64,000 nt of DNA from assembly GCA_900074885.1 (NCBI GenBank), contig FJUW01000009.1, forward strand, positions 671,019-735,018. Direction: 5' to 3'. The DNA comes from Rhynchosporium graminicola. Its lineage: Eukaryota; Ascomycota; Leotiomycetes; Helotiales; Ploettnerulaceae. This document shows positions 23,187 through 34,963 of this stretch, piece after piece (positions within the stretch are counted from its first letter, which is position 1; every line of letters begins with the position of its first letter). The notes below the pieces were generated by a model, which was given only the letters and a program-made list of their open reading frames with translations, was not told where the DNA came from and searched no databases. Position numbers and translations under genes: made by a program.

Positions 23187-26100
23187 TTTGCCGGAGGAGG
23201 TGGGGCGGCGACGAGACGAGGAGGAGGAGGAGGATGGACGCTGGAAAGTGCAGCTGAAGCACCCGAGAGACGGAATGGTGGGCGATTGGGGGGTGGTGTC
23301 GATTGGTTGGTTGAAAGTAATTTTCTAGCTTGAAAAAGATCAAAAGAGAGATTCTGTTTTTCCCTCTTTTGAGCTGGAGAGAGATGGTATTGAAGTATGA
23401 GAATCCTGGTGGAGGTAATCGATACCATACATACATGGCTTCTGCGGCTTTCATATACATACACCACACGAGCACACACATGGCTTATGAGTCGAAGGAG
23501 GGTAGGTAGACAAGATAGTGAATCATCTTCCTAGTCATCAACAGCAATCTTTTTTTTTTTTTTTTTTTTTGTTTTTTTGGCGCGTGAATCTTTCATCGTG
23601 TCCATGTGCTGTATCCTCCACGCGGTGCGCTCTGGTATACGTGAGTGATTTTCCTGTTTTGTTTTGGTTTTGTTTTTGGTTTGCTGCATTATCCAGTCAG
23701 CGACCGAGCGGTCTGGCATGAGTAACCGAGAACCGAGTAGGTAGAGTAGCGCATTTCCAAACATCGCTTCATCACGCAGACTCATCGAACAGAACACGTC
23801 CCCCACACATCACTAAACTCAGTGTCATTTCTTAGTGCTGAGATATTGTTGGAAATTTGGCTTGCATGCTCCGGTGATGCGGTCTCATGGCATGTATGCA
23901 TGCATGCAGCGTTTGGGATTTACCCCATTCGCACGGTCAGAATCATTGCAGGATTTCTGGTTTTGGCAAACATGATATCATTTGATGGACTGGTTTATGA
24001 GTAATCTTAGATCGGGCCAGGTGGCAAACTTTTTTCGGATGCCAGACCCTGTTGAGCAAGGCACAGAAGCTTTTGTCTCGTTCGAATTGACCCGAAACTC
24101 ATTGTATATGATTTACGATTTGGCTTTACTTGGGACATTCGAAATTGATATTTCTGCAGTCAGAGAATATGATTGATTGTGTTGATGCTTATTGCAGGCA
24201 CCCTTTGCATATTATGTTAAAAGCTTAAGATTTGAAATCTTCGACATATAGGATATGAATATCCTCGAGTCGCGGTTCGATTGTTGTCATTTCTGGGAGC
24301 ATTATCATTTGATGGCTTTCTTATCTTCTCTTCCATCCCGATATTCTTCCGGAGCAGTAGGGCGAGTATTATCTTGAATATAGTAGCAGAGACTCACTCA
24401 CATCTTAAAACTTAGGCGACTCCTATAAATGGGATGTTTCTAGGAAGGTTCCCGTGTCCTCGTAGAATCGTAGTCCTGACTCCCGAGGCTTGGTCTTTGA
24501 CATATCGGGTGCGGTATTATATACATCATTTCTTCTCTGAGTCTTCCATATCCCCTTGATATGGTCTTTAGGAAACTCGATGTTGTACGAAGAGAATATG
24601 GAAGTGCACAGAAGTGATTAGCCAGAAAACATACTTCTGATCACTCCTCATGTGTGCCTTAGCGCTATAGTCTCATGAATAAATATATTATTTACTGCAT
24701 ATTATGAAGATATAGAGCAATATCAATCACTATTGGGTAGCAGACGGGATAGAACGGAGATTTTCTGCTATCATGTTCTTCTTCGAGGCATCAGATTTTG
24801 ATTAGCTACCCGAGCGGGTCCTGCTTGAATATTAGCTACATGCCTCTATATTAAGTGGAGACCTAGATGTTTGCTACCACAGTCTCCAGATCTCTACAAA
24901 GCATGCTGAAAGGTCTCTATCCATGTGAACAAGAAGAACCAAACGGCGGATCTGGATGCGAAGGATGCTACTACTACCCTGAGATCCATGAGCAAAAAAA
25001 ACGCGCACAATTCAACCCTAGTGAAGAGTCCGAAACACGACAGAGCTTGTTATAGAGACTTGACGATAGCATAACATAAGGCAAGTGACAAATGAATAAT
25101 AGCGAAGTAACAGTCGGCAGTAAAAGAGATAAACTAATTCTTATATTTTAAAATTTCGGCCTTAGATTGCTTCAGGATAGTCTTATCTTTCTCTTCTTTC
25201 TCTCCTCTTGAAACATGGCATCCGAGAGTTTCCCCCTGGGTTGAGATTAGTAAACTATTTCCGCGTCGGTTTAAAGCATCCAAGGAAGCTTCGCTTAGCA
25301 TCGAAAGTTAATACTTGACCTGCCGCCAGTAAAAAGCTAAGTGTTAGGCTAGAAAGGGTTGCTATTGGCGGAAATGATGTTTGACGGTGTCCATATTCCG
25401 TACATGAATATCCCCGCTCAAACGACTCTATGATTCCTGACATTCCATGAAGGTCCTAGGACTTTTGGGGACTGACTTGAAGCGATGTATCACTTTGTTA
25501 GAAGTAATGAGATCTGCAGATCAACACTCCGTGAGTTTCAAAAGATATACTCTAAAGTCGCAGCTTATATCGAGAGCTCTCCCGTTCTTAGATGGGATAC
25601 GTGAGATGATCCAGTATCCTTTTTTCTATATCACGATTGTTGTCATTGTTATGACCATCATCAACCAACTGCGATATCACTTTCATACTTTCCACTGTCA
25701 TTCAACTCCTATGAGAATTATGAAAAGAAGATTCGTAACTAACGTCAACATTGCAAATGGATCGGCTCAACGTTTTTTACTAAACGTCAACAATCCATCG
25801 AACAAATTCTCGCAGTACGCTCCGTCCCACAAGTAAACCGGCTCCTTCCTCGGACTCCAGATTGCTGCCCACACGTTGACGAAAGTGGCGTTGTGCAACT
25901 ATTCTAATTTACTGATGGGCGTTATATAAAAAGAAAAGTCGGCGCAGAAAATTGAGTGAAAACAATAACTTGTAAAACTGCAGTGACTAAAACTTGTTCT
26001 ATAGAATGATATATTCACCAAAGAAATCCAAAATCCAACCTCCTGATTCCATTCACGATTGATATCAGATACAGAAATGAATTTTGAGCTGGGGATTTGA

Positions 26101-27810
26101 TTAGCTTATGAATAACGCGCTCTCCATAACTTGAAGGTATCTTCTGCTTCCTAGCGTAATTCCATTCTTCGAAGTCGTACTAAGTAAGTCTCTTGCGCCT
26201 TGATACAACAGGAAATGTGGGGCCTTTGACTTTATTAGATTACTGCATCAGTGAATGACGATTTTTAGCCTCCCTATAGAATGAACTTCTAAACTACATG
26301 ACCCTGAATCGGCTCGTATAAAGTAGCATGAAGTCCTCTTTGACCAGCTTACAATCAATACATGCATGCCACTGAGAAGATGCAAGAGACAGCACCCAGA
26401 GGCGCTGAAACTCGACCGGACTCAGATGTAGCTAATGCTCAGTTTTCAGTAAAATTAAACAAGATGAGAAGGGAGTACGGTTTACAAAGATCGAATGTTG
26501 TTGAGCGCTGTCTTAGATGTATTATACGTGACTATCATTTGGATCCCTCACTGTCATGTGAGATCGGGCTGTCAAAATCGCAAGGCATAATACCGAAAAC
26601 TGTAGCTGCTCATTACAGTGACATAGCCGGAAGAGGGAGAATTTCGAAGACCCCGACGCAACGAAAAGGATAATAAAGCCTTATTTGATGAGTAACACTA
26701 TTTTCTGTTGGATGGACGATGGAGTATATCGCGGCGAGTAGTCAGGCCGCGGATATGCTCTTGCTTGGTGTCTGCGGGACTCATAGTTCTGGAGTGATTT
26801 ATCCTGACTTTGCCTCTAAGGGTGATGGACATGTTTTCTTATTCATCCGCTTGTGGCTGATTTCTTCACTGTTGACAATTCTGATATTTACATGACTGGT
26901 GTTGACATCTCTGAGGGTATATACGGCTGAGCTCCAATTTTCTGCAATGGAGATCCTGGTGGCTGATATCCCCGAAGTTCTTAATCCCGAGGTGGGAAAC
27001 CTCCAGGTTGTTGAGCATTTTGTTGTTCATCGGGTCTTGAGATTGAGAGTTATGTGAGCACCCGCTTCAGATCAGTGGTTCTTGTGAAGACATTCAAGCA
27101 AACTGCAAAATCAGAGACATTAGGCTTGCACTTATAAAGAAGATATACACATTTTACCTCAGAGAGCAAAAGAACAGTAGGAATGGACCGAAATAGTTAA
27201 CAACTATCCATTCTGATAATGAAGCACTGATGTTTTGAAATACTCCGATAAAGTCCGCTAAACGACGGTTAACGTATCAGTAATAGCGAAGGACTAATAT
27301 ATAGCTTATCGCATCATCATATGTTTCTGACTTGTATGATTCACACGTCAAATTTACTAGCCTCCAATCGCCGAGAGTATGCCCCTCCCTAGAGGCCTGA
27401 GCATGGGACTTCCGCCCAAAAAAAAACACGTTATCTTCACAGATAGCAGCATCAAACAAGCTCAAAATCTAGCATAACAGTCAAGTGAAAAGCAGTGATA
27501 TATAGCGTGTGAGTGACAGAATGGATTAAACAGCTGATAAAAGTTGCTGCAAATGAATTTGAAGCAAAATTGCGCAAAGCGCAATAATCGGTAAGGATGT
27601 ATCGATAGCTGGATTTCGTTAAAGCACAACAGTTTCAAGCAGATAATACCTGAATATCCCTGACTACTCTCTTGTGTCGGAATAAAAGTGACCAACCTAC
27701 CCCCAACGCCTGGAAGTCTTCTTCCCCTAAGACATACACCATGTGGCTTGTTACCACGTATTCCCTACCAGAGCGCCAGTAATAGACTCCAAATTTAGCT
27801 TCAGAAACAA
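23187..27810. other. Long gene-poor region
   Basis: 4.6 kb. The first about 350 bases are the likely promoter of the duplicated-module gene. A homopolymer T21 lies at 23550-23570, and TTTTG-rich sequence around 23655-23690. From 24000 the DNA is AT-rich; open frames such as 25447-25836 and 26362-26673 show neither family motifs nor sustained coding composition. I see no tRNA, LTR pair or splice-consistent gene. Confidence 0.45.
23550..23570. repeat. Poly-T run (T21)
   Basis: Twenty-one consecutive T on the plus strand, followed by G and seven more T. It may mark a retroposed poly-A tail in minus orientation or simple slippage. Confidence 0.9.
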
Positions 27811-28629
27811 TCAACGATGAAAGACCGCACTCCCCGGAACCCACCCCAGTCCCCTAACACAATACCATGAATCGGTCTCGGTCGTATCATTTCCACTCCC
27901 CGTATTCTGATCCACGCTCGCATAAAGACTCCATCCACTCCCCTCCAAACACTCCAACATGCGCATCAGAAGCAACCTCGTACTCATGGTCTCTTCCCCC
28001 GAAGCCATCCAAGGATATCCTTTGATCTTGAACTCCCACGCGTTTAACCTCTGATCCTTCCATCCACAATCCTCTTGTAGTAACATCATCCCGGACAATA
28101 AATTCTTCATCGCATATCGTAACTGCTCGTCTGCACCGATAAGGCGTAGACGATCAAATCGGTTGAATGATATAGATATCCATTCGCTGGGTGGCGGAGG
28201 CGTCTGCTGTTTCCGGAAGAACAGTGTATCTTTGTCCAGCTGCTTCTTACTGACATCCGTAGTAGCATGTAGGATCCAACCCACTGAGAATAAATATGAC
28301 AAAATCTCTCTTATTATAACGCGCGAAGCGATCGCATCGCTGCTTTGTCCATACCATGGGTTTCCATATAGCTTGAACTCATGCGATCCACCGTACTTCT
28401 GCTCAGCTTGCAGACCTTTCGCATAGGTTACTTGAATTACGTTCCGCAGGCCGTCGATTTCGCTTTGGGGAAAGGAGAGGAGTCGGATACGGTCGCTGCG
28501 ATGGAGGGAGAGAGATGCAAAGGATGTGCGGAATGGAGTGTATGCTGGAGCGAGGATATCTGGTATTGAGTGTTGCGCACTGCCTTTCTCTGGCATAGAT
28601 GACTTCTCGTGAGGGTATTGGGGGTTCAT
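27811..28629 (-). CDS. Unrecognised protein with two tandem ~100-aa repeats
   Basis: A single exon of 272 aa. The first unit (about 41-140) runs SLHRSDRIRLLSFP, HEFKLYGNPWYGQ, SRVIIREILSYLFSVGWILH and DTLFFRKQ. The second (about 152-255) runs ISFNRFDRLRLIGA, AWEFKIKGYPWMAS, TRLLLMRMLECLEGSGWSLY and DSWYCVR. Both share the order RxDRxRL, a strand ending in G.PW, a helix ending in GW.L/SLY and an aromatic-rich last strand. The N-terminal 40 residues are polar and Pro-rich. I remember no named family. The even, non-charged composition and good codon use argue for a real, soluble intracellular protein. No signal peptide or membrane segment is seen. Confidence 0.8.
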   Translation of the reverse strand: MNPQYPHEKSSMPEKGSAQHSIPDILAPAYTPFRTSFASLSLHRSDRIRLLSFPQSEIDGLRNVIQVTYAKGLQAEQKYGGSHEFKLYGNPWYGQSSDAIASRVIIREILSYLFSVGWILHATTDVSKKQLDKDTLFFRKQQTPPPPSEWISISFNRFDRLRLIGADEQLRYAMKNLLSGMMLLQEDCGWKDQRLNAWEFKIKGYPWMASGEETMSTRLLLMRMLECLEGSGWSLYASVDQNTGSGNDTTETDSWYCVRGLGWVPGSAVFHR

Positions 28630-29848
28630 TATGATGTTGTTGCGAGGGCGAGGCTGAAGCCTTGGATGACGTCAGTAGCGATTTTGCGCTTTGCTCGGCT
28701 TCCAAAGGTTTGAACGTTCGAGCAGGCCTTTTATTCTAGATCATTCAAGAGCTGATGGTTCGGAGGAACATAGATTATATATCAAATACACTTGTCAGTT
28801 GGTAGTCAGCGTTGTTTGCACTACCGGGTGAGACTGTGGCTGTGATCTTTTGCGGCTGTGCCACGCTACTGTAGCGTCCCTGGTGGCGGATCAATTGCCC
28901 TAAAACAAACTGTCTCAAGTCAGGACAGCTCTGACAGGCAGATATGTTATACCTGGCTTGGGACAAGATTCCTTCACATTAGTCTATAGCCAGAACGAGC
29001 TATGCAAATAAAAATTCTTCAATTGTCGATAAAGTAAGAGGGGAAAGTGGCTTTTCATTGATACTCAGACGTCCTTTCGACCCAGCTCAATTAACACAGA
29101 CAGCTGCCAAGATCTACACAATGAACCACGTATTATAACTACTTACTTGGTAATATTCCATAAAGCGTAGTTTAAATAGCTTTCCGCTACATATAAAAAT
29201 GAAAGTGCAGATCAAGTATTAAGCCTACACGCATAGTTTTATTGTTTACTCCACAATCTAAGCGAGGTCGAGGTACGCTACCAGCTTCAAGATAAATTTC
29301 CACTGAAATGTGCATCTGAAGCTCATAACATTGCCAACCGTAAAGATGTCTTCCATGAGGCAAAAGACTGTCTTCTTTCTCTGAACAACTCGGGTGGGCG
29401 GCGGCGACCCTTCAAATCTATTGCTGGACTCCCCTGTCCTTGGTTTTCTCACTCTGCATATGGCACTCAATCACTGCCTGATTTCTCTCTATTGTGAGAA
29501 TACTGCGAGTTGATTTTCAACTTGATCTCTACGCATAGTTCGATCTTGCAGATTAAGATTGTATTTGAAGTTTGAGTCACTTCGGAGACCATGCCTGCAG
29601 TACTGTGGGTGTCAATTCTCGGTTCCAAGCCACACGCAGAAAAAGATGCATATAGAGGGGAAATTCCGGCGTGCTCCTGTGCAAGAGCTTATGGAGCATA
29701 AGGTATCACTTTGAGAGATCTGAAACTTAGTCTGAAAGGGATGTGCCTGAACTGGCGAAACCTCACACAGACCAGACGAACAAGTATGAAGAGGATTGTC
29801 TATGTCATGAACCAGGCATTATAAAGTGCAGTAAGTAGAGCTGGACAC
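28630..29848. other. Intergenic
   Basis: No gene supported. Short frames only; the first few hundred bases should hold the promoter of the two-repeat gene. Confidence 0.4.
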
Positions 29849-30467
29849 ACTGTCATATTAGTTGACTACGGCAAGTCTTTTGGCGATCTAGGGGTTCGTT
29901 ATTGAAAGGCTGGGTTCGAGGAATCAGATGCCAATAAAGATGACTTGCTGTTCCACAAGAGCGGGACGAAGTAAAATCTTCTCATGACGAAGCCAGGATA
30001 TCACGATATGCTGCAAACACTACGCTCGAAGGCGAGATCAACTATACAGATGTCAAGACTCTGGCCGAGCACTCATAACTGGCAATTATAGACGAAGTGG
30101 GCATCGATCCAGGAGATGCGGTCTCGTCCTTATACTTAAAGCCCACCGGCAAGGGGCCGAGGGGCCGATTGCTGTTGTACTTCCGTCATTTATCGGGTTC
30201 GTCTGTAAGAGTCTTTCATCCGATGCAAATTGAACATGCTATGATCGCGAACTTGGTTTGCATTGCAGGTCGGTCAAGCGAGATGCAGTACTACAGACTA
30301 AAGCCGCTGCAGAATCTGAAGATACATTCAGCACTTGCCCAGCAAATGCATGGAAGGTCGCCGGTGGTCGAATTGACACAATGAATATACAGAACCAGTT
30401 TGTTTTTCGGGATCGTACACCTCCAACTAGTGCTCAGTCTACCAGGAGGGTAGTGCCGGCCTTGTAA
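29849..30467 (+). pseudogene. Decayed gene of unknown family
   Basis: Protein-like sequence runs through frames broken by lesions. From 29849 one frame reads TVILVDYGKSFGDLGVRY and then TGA. From 29968 another reads through EVKSSHDEARISRY, hits TAA at 30076-30078 and continues in the same frame with DEVGIDPGDAVSSLYLKPTG and GRLLLYFRHLSG. A GTAAGA...TTGCAG intron candidate (30205-30268) leads to a last exon ending KVAGGRID...RRVVPAL at 30467. At least two nonsense codons and one frameshift make it non-functional as it stands. The opening VILVDYG is compatible with a nucleotide-binding strand, but I cannot assign a family. A living gene with unrecognised introns is less likely because the TAA is flanked by uninterrupted coding sequence. 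Confidence 0.6.
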
Positions 30468-31841
30468 TCGCCGACCGGTATCCGAACACAGGATAGCTAC
30501 AATTGGGAAGTCGTGTACCCTAGGGTGGTAGATGACTCGAGTTGGTAGAGTTTGCCAGCTAAAGTGGTCGGAGAGAATAAAATGATGTTTATGATATGCG
30601 GCGGGTGGAATACGAAAGGGATATTGATGGGGAAAGTTAGAATTTAGACTGTTTGTGTGCTTAATATTTCTCATCTTGAACTCTAAGTTGCTTGCATCGC
30701 CTAATATGAGCGACGTAGATGAACATTATATGAAATTAACAGGCAAAGGCCATAGTAGCGAATTCTTGATTCTAGTTATCGTTGTTGACATTGCCCAATT
30801 GCAGTCGGAACCCCAAGATCAACACTTTCCATGTTTAAAGTATCTAAAGTACCTAGCCAGAACTGGTTTACCAGGCTTCGCTCGTATATTTTCTGTGCCA
30901 GTATTCTTATTCGTATTCGCGAAGATATGCTAGCACTTGCAAAAGGACGACACTATCCCATATGCATTAATTGCGAGCAATTTTGTAGTATTTACTCCAA
31001 GCTGAATCAGTTACGTATCTCCCTGAAACGATCTCAAGTCCGCAAGCATAAGAATAAGCCAAAGCCGGTCTTCCTGTGATACTTTAAATGCTATAAAAGA
31101 GAAGAAGAAAGCATGAGCTGGAACGTAGCAAGGAAAGCAGCATTATATCTGTGTTGTAATTTTTCGTGGATATGTAGCCTCTCGCATTCGCGTGACGGAA
31201 ACGGGAAAACTATGGCAAAAACCGTTCCCAGAGGACATAGCCAAAACACGCGGGCGGAAAGCAGGAAAAGAAATAGCAGCTCAACAACGTTCTCGCTTAA
31301 CGACGATGTTGTATCCACCTCTGTCAAAGTCCTGCCCACAAACCATGCCTAAAACAGTACATTGTCCCACTATCACATCAGCACGATAACCAAGCCATGC
31401 TGATGGTTCTGTCCAGGTCTCGCCAATCTAAATCAAGATAAGCAGTTACATACAGCAGACATCTTGCAGAAAATGGGTTGAACACACCTGATTACACCAA
31501 TAAATGGCCGAATTGTAAGAGCAGCTAATTCGTCCACATGATTTACCTGGAATGCTAATATCCCTATTGATTCTCTTCAAATAGTATACTCCTTGTACGA
31601 TGACAGAGGCTCCTGCACGGCCAAAGCTCTGACCAGGTACGGGACAGCACTGTAAAGCGTGGGAAAGTCAGCATTCTCTTGTTGAGGCTTCGAAAGAGAT
31701 ACGTAAATCAGGAGAGTATGAATCTCTGGTGATATAGGCCTGTGGACCGATCGTATATGAAATATCAAGGGTTTTCTTTTCCATACCAAAGTCTTTTCCT
31801 ATTTATATTCTTAGCATACCACACGAAGACTTAATGTAGCA
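30468..31841. other. Intergenic
   Basis: Short overlapping frames on both strands, none with recognisable features. No gene supported. Confidence 0.4.
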
Positions 31842-32165
31842 TCATCGATGATTCACAGAACATACATCCCATCTTCTCACAATTGCAGCGTCGAGTTTAC
31901 CTTCGGCTGGTAAAACATATGATGGATCGATAGACAGAAAATGAGCATGGAGATCCTTTCTTAACGTTAGCTTGTGGTAGGGATACTTCCGTACTTTACT
32001 TACTTCGACCGTTCCTGTCACGTTATACACTTGGTCTTGAAACTCTCCATTCCATTGAACTTCTGTCATCGCGTACCCCTCAAAAGAGGAGATCAAACCT
32101 ATGGTGGAGTTGACCACAGAAGCAGCCATAAGAACTAAGATTGAAAGTGGTGAGCTGAAGCGCAT
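31842..32165 (-). CDS. Small secreted protein, apparently shortened (2 exons)
   Basis: Exons 32165-32004 and 31955-31842 flank a 48-base intron (GTAAGT donor, GCTAAC branch, AAAG acceptor) and give 91 aa. A signal peptide is clear: basic start, then hydrophobic PLSILVLMAASVV, with cleavage likely near residue 20. The mature part has TEVQWNGEFQDQVYNVTGTV joined by splicing to EDLHAHFLSIDPSYVLPAE and ends WDVCSVNHR. This resembles the N-terminal part of fungal small secreted proteins that normally continue into a Cys-rich domain after such a propeptide-like region; here the frame stops and only one Cys is left. It may be a truncated gene; if expressed it would be extracellular. The family recollection is tentative. 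Confidence 0.55.
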   Translation of the reverse strand: MRFSSPLSILVLMAASVVNSTIGLISSFEGYAMTEVQWNGEFQDQVYNVTGTVEVSKVRKYPYHKLTLRKDLHAHFLSIDPSYVLPAEGKLDAAIVRRWDVCSVNHR

Positions 32166-33187
32166 GGCTCATTCGTTACTGGGAAGTCGGGGAGGAGTAA
32201 GTGAAGCAGGAGATAGCGATAATGTTTCGCCTTATTTAGGCACGCTCTATATATGTATCGTCTCTGATTTTACAATTTTCTGTCCCTACCCAACGTTCCT
32301 ACCTGGGTAGGGAGACTTCAAAAACATGGCACTTTGCATACTCACACCGCTGATTGGGAAAGATGTCGAGAGATGTCAAACAATAACGGGTGTCACCAAG
32401 ATACCTTGCCCATCGTAGAGACTGACGTACCACCATGGTATCGGGCCGGAGCCTTGTAATTCGGATTCTGAACAGCTACACTATTCTAGTACAATCTCTG
32501 TTCACACACCAGCCTCGTTCCACGACATCCAAATTGCGAAGCCCGGATCAATTGGATTGCCACTGGTTTCAAGTAAAGAGATCCAGCTTGAATGTACTGC
32601 TTGTATACAGGAACCAGAAAACAGAGACTGTCTTGAACGATGTGGCGAGTATTATTTATTGCTGACTACTTGATATTTGGTCAAGCTAAGACATAAGTAT
32701 CTGAGAATTTGGTGTTTGAACATATGCTCCGTCTATCCTTGGTGTCCCATAACAGGAAAAAACGCTAGGGCTATCATATTTTGATTTATAGTAGTTCCCT
32801 TCATTAGCGACCTCTTGAAAGCCTCGTTCTAGGAGCCTTAAGGTGAGCAGCTTCTTCGGATAATCATTCAAGCTTCGGCATGTCACTCACAAGTGTCAGG
32901 AGTAAACGACAAGACCGTTAGCTCAAGTGTGATCGCCTTTCCGAATACGGGGTCCGAAAATCTATCACAAGGTCCAAAAATTCGAGTACGAAATCAAGGA
33001 GTCTGTTTCAAGAATAGTACTTGACTTTATCATTTTTGACAATTCTTGTTTGCAGTCGATATCCTGTGTTAAAACGCTAATAAAAGCAAGTGATACCAGA
33101 GCTTCGAAGCTTTAACGACTACCTGCTGAGCATCTAAAAGAGATCCAATCACCTCCCAGCACCAGGATCAACACTCACACTTCCAAA
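32166..33187. other. Intergenic
   Basis: A promoter region for the secreted-protein gene on the left. No other gene supported. Confidence 0.4.
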
Positions 33188-33807
33188 ATGTTTCAAGGAC
33201 CTCCCCCAAACAGGCCCACCAGCTTTACCAAGCCCCCCTTCTCCAACAGGAAGCGGCTACAATACCCTATCAGCCCCATCCTCCCAACCTATCGGGAATT
33301 ATCCAATTCCATCTTTCTCTTTCCAATGTGCCGCAATCTCAGGTGCAGCACTCATATATCCTGGATCGACCGAGTTCATGGCTATGCGACGAGGGTGCCA
33401 TGCTGGCCCAGCTTCAGTTTCGGTCAACATGTTGAGCGCTGCTTTCGTGAGGTTGGAGTGGACCCGGTGGCCTGCTTTGGAGGATAAATTGGGATTAGAC
33501 TCGAAGATTCCTTCGCGAGATGATACATTGATTATTTATGCTGATGGTTTGGAGGGCTCAAGTTGAGGGGTGTTGGTTGATGATGGAGAAGTAGTACTAG
33601 TGCTGGTGGATGAGGATTGTGAAGAGCCCGTGATCGGGAGAAATTCCCAGAGGAGGATCAGAGGAACAAACGTGTTTACGCGGTGAGCGAAAATAATGTC
33701 TTCGTACGAAATCTTGGAAATCGTCTGTACCAGGAGGAGCTTGATGGAGGTAGTGAGCAGGATATGACTGGAGTCTGTCCTGATTTGAACTCTTCTCAAT
33801 AGCTATC
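33188..33807 (+). pseudogene. Broken unknown gene: homopolymer frameshift plus in-frame stops
   Basis: An ATG at 33188 after a C/A-rich leader starts MFQGPPPNRPTSFTKPP. At a run of six C (33233-33238) the coding sense moves to another frame, which is then protein-like to 33563 (ISGAALIYPGSTEFMAMRRG and later SRDDTLIIYADGLEGSS). After TGA at 33564-33566 the same frame continues with GVLVDDGEVVLVLVDEDCEE up to TGA at 33684, and another frame then carries NNVFVRNLGNRLYQEELDGG to 33807. No family recognised. An unrecognised intron could explain one of these breaks but not all of them. Confidence 0.55.
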
Positions 33808-33845
33808 GGCTGTACCCCGTACATTCCCGAGTTGATTGTGGAATC

Positions 33846-34890
33846 TTAGAGATGTGATGGTTGTACATCACCTCGCACTCGAGCTTCGTATATTGACGAA
33901 GTGAGCTGAAATTTGCTTCTTTCCGTAATTTTCTGGACGACTAGCTTCTTCTCTTGCTGAGTAGCTTTCACATCTTGATCCAATGGGTCTGTCAATGTTT
34001 GAGCTGCATTTTTGATCAAGATGTCCAACTTTGATTCTCCATTCAGACTCCATATCTGAAGTTTTTGCTTCACAATCGTAACAAAACTGAAGACATCGCT
34101 TGCGGCTCTGAAATCTGCCCCCAGAATCCTCAGGTTGCTTTCCCAGAGTTCCGAGCCCATCTCAGCGCGGGTACCTTCTTGCAGCATTATGTGGGTATCT
34201 TGCCGAGATCATGACTTTGGTACAACATTTCAGAAGTTGAAGTGCGGTATGGTAGCCTAGATTCAGTTGGCCATCTGTCACAAGTGCTGTACGGCCGGAG
34301 AGTTGGAGATTAGATGGAAGTGAGAGATTGCTGGAAGAAAGGCTGAAATCTCTGCATTGCTGGCATAGAGAAGGACATTCTGGGTGGTGTAATATGAGCC
34401 AGATCTGACATACGCAGCATTTCCGTCCCGTCTTGAAAGTGATCCAGATTTGCTGGAAAGAATTTCTTTTCCTTCTAGTCAAGAAGATGTCTTATCTTCA
34501 CACCTTTTCGGTGTCTTCAAAAAACCAGAGATCTTCGAGAAAACATCTTCCAGGAGAGACCGTAGATTGAGGTCTCCAAGGCATTGTGTCTGGATGCAAC
34601 TGGACAACACCTTGAGAGCAGTCTTCTAATCTTCCTTTGATAGCTGGCTCCTTTCGATGTCGACCCTCGAACTCCTCATGTCTAGTAAACTGATTCATGT
34701 GAGACAAATATTCCTTGATGCCTTGGACCATACCCTCATACTGGGCTCGAAAAAATCTCTTACCATATCTCGCCATATCAGGATTCAGTTCGAATGCGAT
34801 GTCATTATAAATTTTCGAGTTTATAGGAAGGCAAGTGATTCGCCAAGATACTTGGGAGTTTGTGACTTTGGCGAAGAGCTTGATCATATC
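33846..34890 (-). pseudogene. Short-chain dehydrogenase/reductase pseudogene
   Basis: On the minus strand the N-terminal part (34887-34498) reads FELNPDMARYGKRFFRAQ and then hits TGA and TAA, while the same frame continues with a Cys-rich stretch (CCVCQIW...CPSLCQQCRDFS) and the SDR Rossmann start GRTALVTDGQLNLGYHTALQ (TDG where TGG is usual; the NLGYHTA pattern fits this SDR group). After SARYPHNAARRYP the frame is lost by an indel near 34165-34190 and resumes as RILGADFRAASDVF and LDILIKNAAQTLTD (K replacing the usual N of the NNAA strand). The catalytic Tyr-x3-Lys region is missing. SDRs use NAD(P)H to reduce carbonyls; this copy is dead. Confidence 0.75.
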
Positions 34891-34963
34891 GGATTTGAGA
34901 AGCGATCTTGGATGGGGATAAAGTTGCGAGGAAGGCTTGGCACGCTGCTTCGGTCCATCAGAT

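Noticed and set aside
22714..23328. Ser/Phe-rich plus-strand open frame of about 200 codons
   Set aside because: Antisense shadow of the Lys/Glu linker of the duplicated-module gene.
25447..25836. 129-codon plus-strand frame with a hydrophobic segment
   Set aside because: No sustained coding composition, no homologue recognised, and it lies in AT-rich DNA where such frames arise by chance.
26362..26673. 103-codon plus-strand frame
   Set aside because: No family motif and no supporting splice or promoter context; kept as non-coding.
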